In this document: positions 26,400 through 37,150 of the stretch, in pieces | Numbering within the stretch: the first letter of the stretch is position 1 | Layout: each line of letters starts with the position of its first letter | Source of the DNA: DATKZH01 sp964475955 | GTDB taxonomy: Bacteria; Planctomycetota; Planctomycetia; Pirellulales; Thermoguttaceae | Length of the DNA stretch: 53,281 nt | Direction: 5' to 3' | NCBI GenBank assembly: GCA_964475955.1 | Contig: CAYYZY010000029.1 | Span: 1 to 53,281 of the forward strand | The notes under the pieces: model-generated | Databases searched by the model: none | What the model was told of the DNA's origin: nothing | The model's input: the letters and a program-made list of their open reading frames with translations, nothing else | Position numbers and translations under genes: made by a program

Positions 26400-26490
26400 G
26401 CGCCGACACCGGGGCGAAGGCCAAGCGAGGCGAAGCAGAATCCGGCTCCCCGCTTGCACTTCGCGCTTCGCACGGCGGGTGCCCCGCCTG
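26400..26490. repeat. Degenerate copy of the GCAAGCGAGG repeat
   Basis: GGCGAAGGCCAAGCGAGG and CCCGCTTGCACTTCGCGCTT lie in opposite orientation. They resemble the core of the elements at 14363 and 25222 with many substitutions. The stretch 26307-26615 between the divergent genes holds no other recognisable feature. Confidence 0.4.
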
Positions 26491-26615
26491 GGCTGGTGGG
26501 CGCCTGGGGCTGCCCGGGGCGGAGGCTTGCACGGGGTCGTGGCGGTGGATATTGTTGAGGGATCAGTGTGCCAACCCAACGGAAAATCTCCACTCGGAAA
26601 AGAAGGTATGAGCCG

Positions 26616-27557
26616 ATGAGTGCAGACAGCAAGCGTGGCGTCGCCAACCGGGTTTCGCGTCGGGGGATGTTGGCCGGGGCCGCCGGCGCCCTGGCCGCCG
26701 CCACGGTGGGCGTGCCGAAGGTCGTTCGGGGGGCCGGCGCCAAGCCGTGGCTCACCGAGCCGGCGGTCACCAAGGGCCGAATCAACCAGTCGGTGTGCAA
26801 CTGGTGCTTCATGAACGATTGCTCGGTGGAGCCGATGACGCTCGACGAGCTGTGCACGCACGCCGCCCGCATGGGCGTCAAGTCGATCGAGCTGGTCGAT
26901 CCGCCGGACTGGCCCACGCTCAAGAAGCACGGGCTGATCTGCGCGTTGGCCAACAGCCATGGATTCGTAAAGGGCTGGAACCACAAGGAGAACTGGCCGA
27001 TGTGCCGGGAGAAGGTCGTCGCGGCGGTCGACGCCTGCGCCGCGGCCGGCTTCCCCAACGTGATCACGTTCTCCGGTTTTCGCGAGGGGATGCCCGACGA
27101 CGTCGGCCTGGAGAACACGGTGGCCGGCCTGAAGACCGTGATCGGCCACGCCGAGAAGAAGAAAATCAACCTCGTCATCGAGGTGCTCAACAGCCGCGTC
27201 GACGTGGAGATGAAAGGCCACCCCGGCTACATGGGCGATTCGGCCGAGTGGTGCGTCGAGGTCTGCCGCCGGGTCGGCTCCGACCGGCTGAAGGTCCTGT
27301 TCGACGTCTACCACGTCCAGGTCATGCAGGGCGACGTCATCACCCGCATCCGCGAGTTCAAAGACTACATCGGCCACTACCACACGGCGGGCGTGCCGGG
27401 CCGGAACGAGATCGACGAGAACCAGGAGCTCAACTATCCGCCGATCATGCGCGAGATCGTCGAGACCGGCTTCGACGCGTACGTCGCCCAGGAGTTCATC
27501 CCCACGCGCGACCCGGTTCGCGTCCTGTGGGAGGCGGTCAAGCTGTGCGACGTGTGA
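26616..27557 (+). CDS. Exported hydroxypyruvate-isomerase-like TIM-barrel protein
   Basis: 313 residues from ATG at 26616, with AGAAGG upstream. An N-terminal twin-arginine signal (SRRGMLAGAAGALAAATVGV) indicates Tat export. The body is a xylose-isomerase-like TIM barrel of the Hyi family, with INLVIEVLNSR, FDVYHVQVMQGD and GHYHTAGVPGRNEIDENQ containing the usual metal and acid residues. It probably isomerises a small hydroxy-keto acid or sugar derivative; the true substrate is unknown. It opens a plus-strand run of carbohydrate genes. Confidence 0.88.
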   Translation: MSADSKRGVANRVSRRGMLAGAAGALAAATVGVPKVVRGAGAKPWLTEPAVTKGRINQSVCNWCFMNDCSVEPMTLDELCTHAARMGVKSIELVDPPDWPTLKKHGLICALANSHGFVKGWNHKENWPMCREKVVAAVDACAAAGFPNVITFSGFREGMPDDVGLENTVAGLKTVIGHAEKKKINLVIEVLNSRVDVEMKGHPGYMGDSAEWCVEVCRRVGSDRLKVLFDVYHVQVMQGDVITRIREFKDYIGHYHTAGVPGRNEIDENQELNYPPIMREIVETGFDAYVAQEFIPTRDPVRVLWEAVKLCDV

Positions 27558-27748
27558 AGGGATGAATGATGAGGGTGCGGCCTGAACGAGGTTTTCGCTG
27601 CCCGCAGGACGTGCTCGGCGGCCTCACCAGTCTCCACGCACCGCGCAACCCTCAGCTTCCTCAGAATCCGACCCGGCCGCGTTGCGCGGGAGCAGAATCC
27701 GCGTAAAGAGCACTCCTCCCTCGTTCGCCTTGCACCAGGAGAGACGCC

Positions 27749-29104
<1,356 letters not shown>

Positions 29105-29398
29105 CACGGCCGGGTCATTGATGATCGCGAGTAGGGCGCCGTCGCTGCATGCGGCTGCCGAGTTGGCGCACTCTGAGGAGACCGGAACCCAGGCTGCGCT
29201 TCGCGAACCAGGGGCTCCGTTGGGGAAGGCCGTCGGCTGCGGGCGGCACACGGAGTGAGCCTGCCGCCGGGCGATCGGCGAGGCTCTGGATACGCCGCGT
29301 CGTGAGCTTCGCGTGCTTGACATCGGTCTCCGCTCGGCGCAAGATGCGGAGGAAACGGCCGAGGTGCGCCCCCGCAGTTGTGAACAGGAGATCCTTCG

Positions 29399-30739
29399 AT
29401 GGCAGATAATCAATCGATCACCCGGCGGCGCTTCGTCCAGCGCGCCGTGGCCGCTTCCGGGGCGCTGGTCGCGGCGCCCTGCGTCGTGCCGGGTTCGGCC
29501 CTGGGGGCCGACGGCCGGGCCAGCCCTAACGAGCGGATCGGCGTGGGCATGATCGGCGTGGGACGGCAGACGCGCGCCTACAACCTCAAGGCGTTCCTCC
29601 GCTCGCCCGACACGCAGGTGCTCGCCGTCTGCGACGTCGACGCCTGGCGCATGGCCAACGCCCGGCGCACGACCGAATCGCACTATGCCGCCGACAAGCC
29701 CTCGGGCGCGTACAAAGGCTGTGCCGGCTACGCGGACTGGCGCGAGGTGCTCGCCCGCGACGACGTCGACGCCGTGATGATCTCCACGCCCGACCACTGG
29801 CACGTGCCCATGTCGATCGCCGCCGTGGAGGCCGGCAAAGACGTCGCCTGCGAAAAACCCATCACGCGCACCATCGCCGAAGGGCGCCGGCTGGCCGACG
29901 CCGTGGCCAGGAACCGGCGCGTCTTCCGTGTCGACAGCGAGTTCCGCTCCCTCGAGGTCTTCCACCGCGCCTGCGAGCTGGTGCGAAACGGGCGCATCGG
30001 CAAGATCCATGCGATCCACGTGGGCGTGCCGGCGGGCGACAACGTCGACTGTCCCCCCTGCCCCGAAATGCCCGTCCCCGAAGAACTCGACTACGCGAAC
30101 TGGCAGGGCCCGGCCCCGCGCGCCCCGTATACCGAGAACCGGGTGCATCCGCCCAAGGGCTACGGTCGGCCGGGCTGGATGCGCGTGCTCTACTACTGCG
30201 ACGGCATGATCACCAACTGGGGCTCGCACCTGTGCGACGTCGCCCAGTGGGGCAACGGCACCGAGCGGACCGGGCCGGTCGAGATCGAAGGCCACGGCGT
30301 GTATCCCCCCGCAGGCCAATTGTGGAACGTGCTGAAGACCTTCGAGATCCACTACCGCTACGCCGACGGCACGCGCATGGTCTACAAGACCGAAAGCCCC
30401 TACGTGCGGTTCGAGGGCGACGAGGGGTGGATCCAGGCCCACTTCGGCCGCGGCCGTGTCAAGGCCGAGCCGGCCTCGGTGCTCGAGTCGGAGATCGGGC
30501 CCGACGAGCTCCGCTTCCGCCTGAAGAGCGAGAAGGAGGACTTCATCGACTGCGTGAAGACGCGCGGCCGGACGCTCGAAGACGCCGAGGTGGGGCACCG
30601 CACCACGTCGCTCTGCCACCTGGGGCACATCGCCATCCGGCTCGGGCGCAAGCTCCGCTGGGACCCCAAGGCCGAGCGCTTCGCCGACGACGACGAGGCC
30701 GACTCCTGGATCGACAAGACGATCCACGCCCCCGTGTAG
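29399..30739 (+). CDS. Tat-exported GFO/IDH/MocA oxidoreductase
   Basis: 446 residues. Tat signal (ITRRRFVQRAVAASGALVAA), Rossmann GMIGVGRQTRAY, then STPDHWHVPMSIAAVEAGKDVACEKPIT with the EKP motif intact. The C-terminal substrate domain includes YYCDGMITNWGSHLCDVAQW. It is related to but clearly distinct from the neighbour at 27749. GGAG lies 8 bases before the ATG. The 294-base gap before it shows no gene. Substrate unknown; probably a periplasmic sugar derivative. Confidence 0.9.
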   Translation: MADNQSITRRRFVQRAVAASGALVAAPCVVPGSALGADGRASPNERIGVGMIGVGRQTRAYNLKAFLRSPDTQVLAVCDVDAWRMANARRTTESHYAADKPSGAYKGCAGYADWREVLARDDVDAVMISTPDHWHVPMSIAAVEAGKDVACEKPITRTIAEGRRLADAVARNRRVFRVDSEFRSLEVFHRACELVRNGRIGKIHAIHVGVPAGDNVDCPPCPEMPVPEELDYANWQGPAPRAPYTENRVHPPKGYGRPGWMRVLYYCDGMITNWGSHLCDVAQWGNGTERTGPVEIEGHGVYPPAGQLWNVLKTFEIHYRYADGTRMVYKTESPYVRFEGDEGWIQAHFGRGRVKAEPASVLESEIGPDELRFRLKSEKEDFIDCVKTRGRTLEDAEVGHRTTSLCHLGHIAIRLGRKLRWDPKAERFADDDEADSWIDKTIHAPV

Positions 30740-30901
30740 GCGCGGCCGCGCGTGCGGCATGATGGATCGGCGTATGAGCGACGGTCGTCATGGTCGCTTT
30801 TCGCCCCGCGAAAAGGCGCTTGTTCGCTCCAGAGCGAACAACACATATTGCTTGCGCGATCCCAACCCGCCACCCCCGAGCAACGCGGAAAGGACCCACC
30901 C

Positions 30902-31801
30902 ATGAACGCCGCGACACGAACCCTCGGTCCGCTCCTGGCGTGCGCGATCTGCCTCGGCACGCTCGGCTTCGCCGCGCCGCTGCGCGCCGGCGAAGCGCCC
31001 GACGAGGGCCTCCCCAACCCCTTCTTCGCCCTGGTCAACTGCGTGCAATGCGATGATTATGCAACGCGCGAGGCCCAGGCGAAGCTCCTCAAAGAGCTGG
31101 GTTACGAGGGCGTGGCGCCCAGCGGCACGGCCGGCGTCGCCGAGATGCTTCGGGTGTTCGACGAGCACGACCTGCCGATGACCGCCCTCTATGTCCGATC
31201 GGACCTCGACCCGGAGAAGCGGAAGTACGACGCCGCCCTGCCCGAGGTGATCCGCATGCTCCAAGGCCGCGACACGTTCCTCTGGCTCTTCATCCTGCGG
31301 GGCCCGTTCAAATCGGCCTCGCCCGAAGGCGACCGGCGGGCCGTGGCCATCGTGCGCGAAGTGGCCGCGATGTGCGAGGCGTCGGGCGTCCGCGTGGCGC
31401 TCTACCCGCACGCGGGGTTCTACGTCGAGCGCGTGGAAGACGCCGTGCGCGTGGCCGAGAAGGTCGACCGGCCCAACGTGGGCGTCACCTTCAACCTGTG
31501 CCACTGGCTGAAGGTGGACGAGCCGTCGAGCATGGAGCGCCTGGTGAAGCTGGCCGCGCCGCACCTCTACCTGGTGACGATCAACGGGGCCGACCGCGAC
31601 GGCAAGAGCTGGGACCGGCTCATCCAGCCGCTCGATCGCGGCACGTTCGACGTCGGCGCTCTCCTCGAAGCGCTCCGGAAGGTCGGCTACCGGGGCCCCA
31701 TCGGCCTCCAGTGCTACGCGGTGCCCGGCGACAAACGCGAGAACCTGAAACGTTCCATGGAAGCGTGGCACAAGCTCTCCAAACGCGTTGGGGGCGAGTG
31801 A
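30902..31801 (+). CDS. Secreted sugar phosphate isomerase/epimerase-like TIM barrel
   Basis: 299 residues from ATG at 30902; the sequence upstream in frame is not protein-like. A Sec signal peptide (RTLGPLLACAICLGTLGFAAPLRAGEA) is followed by a xylose-isomerase-like barrel: LLKELGYEGVAPSG, VRVALYPHAGFYVERVEDAV, VGVTFNLCHWLKVDEP, YRGPIGLQCYAVPGD. The catalytic substrate is unknown. It is in the same orientation and presumably the same functional context as the oxidoreductases before it and the hydrolase-like genes after it. Confidence 0.85.
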   Translation: MNAATRTLGPLLACAICLGTLGFAAPLRAGEAPDEGLPNPFFALVNCVQCDDYATREAQAKLLKELGYEGVAPSGTAGVAEMLRVFDEHDLPMTALYVRSDLDPEKRKYDAALPEVIRMLQGRDTFLWLFILRGPFKSASPEGDRRAVAIVREVAAMCEASGVRVALYPHAGFYVERVEDAVRVAEKVDRPNVGVTFNLCHWLKVDEPSSMERLVKLAAPHLYLVTINGADRDGKSWDRLIQPLDRGTFDVGALLEALRKVGYRGPIGLQCYAVPGDKRENLKRSMEAWHKLSKRVGGE

Positions 31802-31828
31802 AGGCGGCGCGGCTCAGCATTCCATGAA

Positions 31829-31972
31829 GAGCTATCAGCCGTCAGCTATCAGGCGTGCGGCTCGCGATGTCCGGTCTCCGTGACAAGGCAGCGAGCACAT
31901 TTGGCCGGAACGCTCCAAACTGACTGCTGACGGCTGACTACTGACCGCTGATAGTTGATAGCTGATAGCCCG
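31829..31972. repeat. Low-complexity inverted repeat (CAGCTATCAG / CTGATAGCTG type)
   Basis: AGCTATCAGCCGTCAGCTAT on the left and a run of CTGACGGCTGAC, CTGATAG and TTGATAGCTGATAG on the right are inverted with respect to each other. Similar simple repeats occur between genes in many bacteria. No gene is seen between 31802 and 32037. Confidence 0.55.
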
Positions 31973-32037
31973 TGGCGTGAAGCGGATCGTCGACGGCTGC
32001 GCCGGCGCGCCAACCAAGCACCGGAGCATCATTACCC

Positions 32038-33945
32038 ATGGCCAACATCCCGCTGGCGCTGCTCACGCTGGCCTTGGCGGCGGGCGAGGCTCCCGACGCG
32101 GGCCGGTACTTTGCGATCCGGGTAGTCGACGACCAGACCGGGCGCGGCGTGCCGCTGGTGGAGCTGCGCACGGTCAACAACATTCGCTACTACACCGATT
32201 CGGCCGGCCTGGTCGCCTTCGATGAGCCGGGCCTGATGGACCGCCGGGTCTTCTTCCACGTCGCCGGTCACGGCTACGAGTTCCCCGAAGACGGCTTCGG
32301 ATTCCGCGGCAAGGCACTCAACGTCACCCCCGGCGGCTCCGCGCAACTGAATATCAAGCGGATCAACGTCGCCGAGCGGCTCTACCGCGTCACCGGCGGG
32401 GGGATTTACCGGAATAGCGCCCTGCTCGGCCGTCCCGTGCCGATCCGAAAGCCCCTGCTCAACGCCCGGGTGCTCGGCTCCGACAGCGTGCTCACGGCCG
32501 TTTACCAGGGCGAAGTCCACTGGTTCTGGGGCGATACGAACCGGCCCGCCTACCCGCTGGGGAACTTCCACGTGCCCGGGGCGACGTCGCTTCTCCCCGA
32601 CCGGGGCGGGCTCGATCCCGCGGTGGGCGTCGACCTGGAGTACTTCGTCGACGCGAAAGGCTTCGCCAAGGAGACGGCCCACGTGCCAGGCGAAGGCCCC
32701 ACGTGGCTCGACGGGCTCACCGTGCTCCGCGGCGCGGCCGGGCGCGAGCGCATGTTCGCCCGGTACGTCAAGGTCCGCAAGCCGATGGTCGTCTACGAGC
32801 AGGGCCTGGTGGAGTTCGATCCCCGCAAGCAGGCGTTCGAGAAGGTCCGCGAGATCGCGATGGACGCCCCGGCCGTGCCCGAGGGCCATCCGCTGCGGCA
32901 CGCGGTCGACGGCGTCGACTACGTCTACTTCGCCAACCCCTTCCCGCTGGTGCGCGTTCGCGCCGACGTCGAGCACTTCCAGGAGCCGGCCCAGTACGAG
33001 GCGTTCACCTGCCTCCGTGAGGGCAGCCGGCCGGACGACCCCCGTCTCGACCGAGAGGCCGACGGCAAGCTCCGCTTCCGGTGGAAGAAGAACACCCCGG
33101 CGCTGCGGCTCGATGGGCGGAGCAAGCTCGCCAACTCGGGCAGTATCACCCCGGAAGAAGCCCTGCCGCGCCTGGTGGATGTCGCCTCGGGCGCGTCGGT
33201 CGCCGCCCATCGGGGCTCGGTCTACTGGAACGACTACCGCCGCCGCTGGGTGATGATCGCCACCGAGCACTCCGGCACGTCGATGCTCGGCGAGGTCTGG
33301 TACGCCGAGGCCGACGCCCCCGAAGGCCCCTGGGCCTACGCCCGAAAGCTCGTCACCCACCGGAACTACAGCTTCTACAACCCGAAGCAGCACCCGATGT
33401 TCGACAAAGAGGGCGGGCGCATCGTCTTCTTCGAGGGGACGTACACGCACACCTTCTCGGGCAACCCGGACCAAACGCCGCGCTACGACTACAACCAGGT
33501 GATGTACCGGCTCGACCTGGCCGACCCGCGCCTCGTGCTGCCGGTGCCGGTCTACCGCGTCGCGGGCGACGTCCCCGCGCGCCTGGTCACGGCGGAGGGC
33601 CTCGACCGACCCGTCCCGGCGCCGATCGCCTTCTTCGCTTGCGACCGGGAGGCGCCGGGCACGGTTCCGTTTTTCTGGGAGGAAAGTTCCTCCGGCGCGG
33701 GCGTGCTCCGCGCGGGCCCGGCCGAAGGAACGCAGAAGCCGGCCTTCTACGCGCTGCCTTCCGACGTGAAGGACCCGCCGCCCACTACTGTGCCGCTTCT
33801 CCGTTACGAGCACGCCGACGGCGACGCGGTCGTCTACCAGCCGGCCGACGCCCCGCCGCCGCCCGAGTGCCGCCGCGTCAACCCGCCCGTCTGCCGCGTG
33901 TGGCGCGACCCGACGGCGGCCGTAGATTTCGGCCCGATTCCGTGA
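32038..33945 (+). CDS. Exported predicted beta-propeller protein (DUF4185-like)
   Basis: 635 residues. The N-terminus is short and hydrophobic (IPLALLTLALAAGEA), consistent with a weak signal peptide. A beta-sandwich-like start (DQTGRGVPLVELRTVNNIRYYTDSAG, a carboxypeptidase-regulatory or CNA-B-like fold) is followed by blades with repeated aromatic motifs (VHWFWGDTNRPAYPLGNF, HRGSVYWNDYRRRWVMIATEHSG, EVWYAEADAPEGPW, HPMFDKEGGRIVFFEGTYT). Such motifs are typical of five-bladed propeller glycosidase-like domains. No catalytic residues can be named. It lies just before the six-hairpin-glycosidase-like gene, so a polysaccharide substrate is likely (inference). Confidence 0.7.
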   Translation: MANIPLALLTLALAAGEAPDAGRYFAIRVVDDQTGRGVPLVELRTVNNIRYYTDSAGLVAFDEPGLMDRRVFFHVAGHGYEFPEDGFGFRGKALNVTPGGSAQLNIKRINVAERLYRVTGGGIYRNSALLGRPVPIRKPLLNARVLGSDSVLTAVYQGEVHWFWGDTNRPAYPLGNFHVPGATSLLPDRGGLDPAVGVDLEYFVDAKGFAKETAHVPGEGPTWLDGLTVLRGAAGRERMFARYVKVRKPMVVYEQGLVEFDPRKQAFEKVREIAMDAPAVPEGHPLRHAVDGVDYVYFANPFPLVRVRADVEHFQEPAQYEAFTCLREGSRPDDPRLDREADGKLRFRWKKNTPALRLDGRSKLANSGSITPEEALPRLVDVASGASVAAHRGSVYWNDYRRRWVMIATEHSGTSMLGEVWYAEADAPEGPWAYARKLVTHRNYSFYNPKQHPMFDKEGGRIVFFEGTYTHTFSGNPDQTPRYDYNQVMYRLDLADPRLVLPVPVYRVAGDVPARLVTAEGLDRPVPAPIAFFACDREAPGTVPFFWEESSSGAGVLRAGPAEGTQKPAFYALPSDVKDPPPTTVPLLRYEHADGDAVVYQPADAPPPPECRRVNPPVCRVWRDPTAAVDFGPIP

Positions 33946-33994
33946 TAGTCCTTTCTGACTCACACCAATTACCGCGAACAACAACGGAGCCCCC

Positions 33995-36910
33995 ATGCCT
34001 GCCCTCCTCCTGGCCGCCGTGATCCTCGGGGCCGCCGAAGGCCCGGCCGCCGCCGAGGCCCTTTGGGTCGAAGGCGAGGCTTATTTCACCCAGCGCGGGT
34101 CGGTGGGCCTGGATCGGCCGCCGTTCGGGTCGCGGGGCGAGTGCCTGGGCTCAAACTGGTCGGGCGCCAAGGGCGACTTCGCCGTCTACCGCGTATGGCT
34201 CGAACGGCCGATCCGCGAGGCCGTGCTCTGCCTGCGGTACGCGCGCCTGCCGGAGAGCGAATCGCGTTTCGATCTGCTCTACGATGAGGAACCCGCGGCC
34301 CGAGACCTCGCGCTTCCCGGCACGGGCGGATGGGGCCACCTCCGCGACGACGAGTGGCGCTACGCGCGCGTGCCGCTGGGCACGCTGGAGCCCGGCTGGC
34401 ACGAGCTGAAGCTGGTCTCGCTGGCGGACGACAACAACACGAACGTCGACGGCTTCTTCCTCGCCTCGGCCGGCTTCCAACCGCCCCACGCGCGGGGCGC
34501 GATCGAGGCGTTCCCCCAGCCGCGGCTCCGCACGGCGGCCAACGCGGCGGGGCCCGACTGGGTCGCCCCGTCGCAGGCGCTCGACGACTTCCGCCCCACG
34601 CTCGACGACTGGTACTACCCGGCCGAAGAGCCCGGCCAGCGCGCCGCCCTCGCGGTGCCCGTCGTGACGGCGATCGAAGACGGCCGGGCGACGCTCGCCC
34701 CGTCGGGCGGAGCACCCGGCGTGGCGGTGCCCGTCGGCGGCCGGTGGGAGGGCTGGAGCGTGACGGAAACGCTCGCCGAGCCGGAGCCGATGGTCGTGCT
34801 CGAGCGGGAGTTCGACCGATGGGGGCTTTTTGTCTACCTCGGCAAGCAGGGCGTCGTGGCCGAGGTGCGCAAGGCGGTGGGGCGCCTGGCGTCGATCGAG
34901 CGCCCCGGCGCCCGATTCCCGGCCGACTACTTCGAGCAACTGCTGGCCGCGAAGGAGGACGTGCTCGCCGGCAAGGCCCTCGCCTCGGGCGACGATCCCC
35001 GCTACGAGGACGTGGCCGGCTACCTGGCCCCGCTTGCGGCCTACACGTTTCTCGGGTCGCCCGAGTCGGCCGAGAAATACGTCGTCCAGCCCGACGGCGC
35101 GATCGGCAAGCTGCCCAACCGGTGGGGCCGCAACAAGCCGCTGGAGACGTTCCTCCTCGACCCGGCCGACTTCCTGCCCGGCGACTTCCTCGCGCACCCC
35201 CGGCGCGCCAAGCGGGGCCTCTTGGGTGGCTACCTCCCGGCGGTCAACCAGGCCTATTGGGACGCCCAGAAGCGCATCGGCTGGGAGCTGTGCGCGGTCT
35301 CGCCGGTGGGCGAGTCGTCCACGGTCCAACTCCGCGTGCGGCGCAGCGGGGCGGCGGACGAGTTCTACCGGCTCGCCCCGCTGGAGCGCCTCGACGACGG
35401 CAAGCCGTTCTTCGCCGCCCTGCTTCGGCTGAAGCGCTCCTGGGACGCGTTCTTCCGCGACGGAATGCAGCTCGACGTGCCCGACCGCCGCGTACGCGAC
35501 GCCGGCCGGGCGGCCCTCGCCCGGGCGCTCTCCGGCTGCGTGGGCCTGCACCCCAAGTACGGCATGGGCGGCTACTGGGGCGCCGACGACCGCCACGACG
35601 GCTTCCCACCCACCACGCTCAGCCTGTGTACCTGCCTGCTCGACTGGGCTTTTCACGAGGCCGCCGGCGCCCGGCTCGCCTACTACCTCGACCGCTTCGT
35701 CAAAGCCGACGGCACGCTCACCTACTACGGCCCGGCCGTGGCCGAGTACGGGCAGCTTCTCGATCGGGCCGCGCAGCAGGTGCGCCGCACGGGCGACGCC
35801 GCCTGGCTCGACGAGCACCGGCCCGCCCTCGACGCCATCGCCGCGTACCTCCTCCGCCTGCGCCGCGAGAGCCGCGATTCGCAGGCGCCCGACGCCCCCG
35901 GCTACGGCCTCCTGTTCGGCGGGGCGGAGGCCGACACGCGCAAAGACACCGACTACTACTTCTCCGGCAGCGCGTGGGCCTGGCGGGGCCTCCGCGAGCT
36001 GGGCGCGCTGTACGTGGCCGAGGGCGGGCGTCGCGACCGGGCCGCGCTGGTCCACGAGGGGCGCCGCCTGCTCGATGAGAGCGTGTCGCTGCGGGCCGAT
36101 CTCCAGAAGGCGGTCGAGCGCTCGGTGATCCCCGGCCGGGAGCCCTTCCTGCCGCCCATCGCCGGCCAAAAGGAGGCGTTCGACCGGATGACCGAAAACC
36201 GGCTGGCCTCGTACACCAACTACCGCTACTGGCTCGAAACCCTCTCCGCCCGGTGCCTCGCCCCGGAGCACGAGCGCATGATGCTCGACTACCGACAGTC
36301 GCACGGCGGCGAGCTACTGGCCATGACGCGGTTCAGCGGCCATCTCGACGACTGGCCGTTCTGGCACCAGGCGTACGGGCTGATGGCCCACGACCGCGTT
36401 TCGCACTACCTGCTCGGCTACTACGCCCACCTGGCCCTGCACCAGACGCCGGGCACGTTCACCGCGTACGAGCAGGTCCCGATCCGTGGCTACGGCTACC
36501 GGCGCGAGCAGGCCGACTACTGCGTTCCCTCGCAACTGACGATCCCCATCATGACCCGGTGGATGCTCGTGTTCGAGCAGCGCGACTCCGACCTCCTCTG
36601 GCTCGCCCGCGCCGCCCCCCGCCGCTGGCTCGCCCACGACCTCACCGTCTCCGACGCGCTCACCCGTTGGGGCCCCGTCTCGTTCCACTTCCTTCCCAGC
36701 GACGACCTCCGCCGAATCACCGTCCGAATCACGCTCGCCGGCGCCGGCGACCCGCGCCCCACGATCATGCTCCGCGTGCGCCACCCGGAGCGCCTGCGCA
36801 TCGCCGACTGCACCGTCACCGGCGGCCGATGCGAGCGAATCGACGCCCAGCGCGAACTGGTCCGACTGAAGCTCGACGCGGAGACGGCAACCGTCGAGCT
36901 GAAGTTCTGA
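33995..36910 (+). CDS. Secreted six-hairpin-glycosidase-like protein with N-terminal carbohydrate-binding-like domain
   Basis: 971 residues; CGGAG precedes the ATG. A signal peptide (MPALLLAAVILGAAEGPAAA) is followed by a CBM35-like beta-sandwich (about 22-160: WVEGEAYFTQRG...DFAVYRVWLERPIREAVLCLRY...NNTNVDGFFLA), a linker domain, and an alpha-helical (alpha/alpha)6 region (about 500-850). The helical region carries motifs such as YGMGGYWGADDRHDGFPPTT and DTDYYFSGSAWAWRGLRELG. A beta-rich C-terminus closes it. This architecture resembles GH78/GH95-like enzymes, but I cannot assign a family or catalytic acid. It lies 49 bases after the propeller gene. Confidence 0.75.
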   Translation: MPALLLAAVILGAAEGPAAAEALWVEGEAYFTQRGSVGLDRPPFGSRGECLGSNWSGAKGDFAVYRVWLERPIREAVLCLRYARLPESESRFDLLYDEEPAARDLALPGTGGWGHLRDDEWRYARVPLGTLEPGWHELKLVSLADDNNTNVDGFFLASAGFQPPHARGAIEAFPQPRLRTAANAAGPDWVAPSQALDDFRPTLDDWYYPAEEPGQRAALAVPVVTAIEDGRATLAPSGGAPGVAVPVGGRWEGWSVTETLAEPEPMVVLEREFDRWGLFVYLGKQGVVAEVRKAVGRLASIERPGARFPADYFEQLLAAKEDVLAGKALASGDDPRYEDVAGYLAPLAAYTFLGSPESAEKYVVQPDGAIGKLPNRWGRNKPLETFLLDPADFLPGDFLAHPRRAKRGLLGGYLPAVNQAYWDAQKRIGWELCAVSPVGESSTVQLRVRRSGAADEFYRLAPLERLDDGKPFFAALLRLKRSWDAFFRDGMQLDVPDRRVRDAGRAALARALSGCVGLHPKYGMGGYWGADDRHDGFPPTTLSLCTCLLDWAFHEAAGARLAYYLDRFVKADGTLTYYGPAVAEYGQLLDRAAQQVRRTGDAAWLDEHRPALDAIAAYLLRLRRESRDSQAPDAPGYGLLFGGAEADTRKDTDYYFSGSAWAWRGLRELGALYVAEGGRRDRAALVHEGRRLLDESVSLRADLQKAVERSVIPGREPFLPPIAGQKEAFDRMTENRLASYTNYRYWLETLSARCLAPEHERMMLDYRQSHGGELLAMTRFSGHLDDWPFWHQAYGLMAHDRVSHYLLGYYAHLALHQTPGTFTAYEQVPIRGYGYRREQADYCVPSQLTIPIMTRWMLVFEQRDSDLLWLARAAPRRWLAHDLTVSDALTRWGPVSFHFLPSDDLRRITVRITLAGAGDPRPTIMLRVRHPERLRIADCTVTGGRCERIDAQRELVRLKLDAETATVELKF

Positions 36911-37150
36911 GCGGCGGAAGCGAGAGCCATCCTGCCGTCAGGTGCAGCACCATGCCACGCGGCGCGTCGCGGGTTCGGCGAGAGAGGGCTGCAAGGGGGG
37001 GAACTCGACAAGGCGGTCCAGTGGACCCGGCTTACGGCGCGTTGACGCGTTTCCCCGTGAGCATGAGGATCGCCGAGACGGCGGCGGAGACGACCCGCTG
37101 CACCGCCGCGGGCTTCGTGAGCGGCCGGCGGTCGCGTACAATCGTCGGTC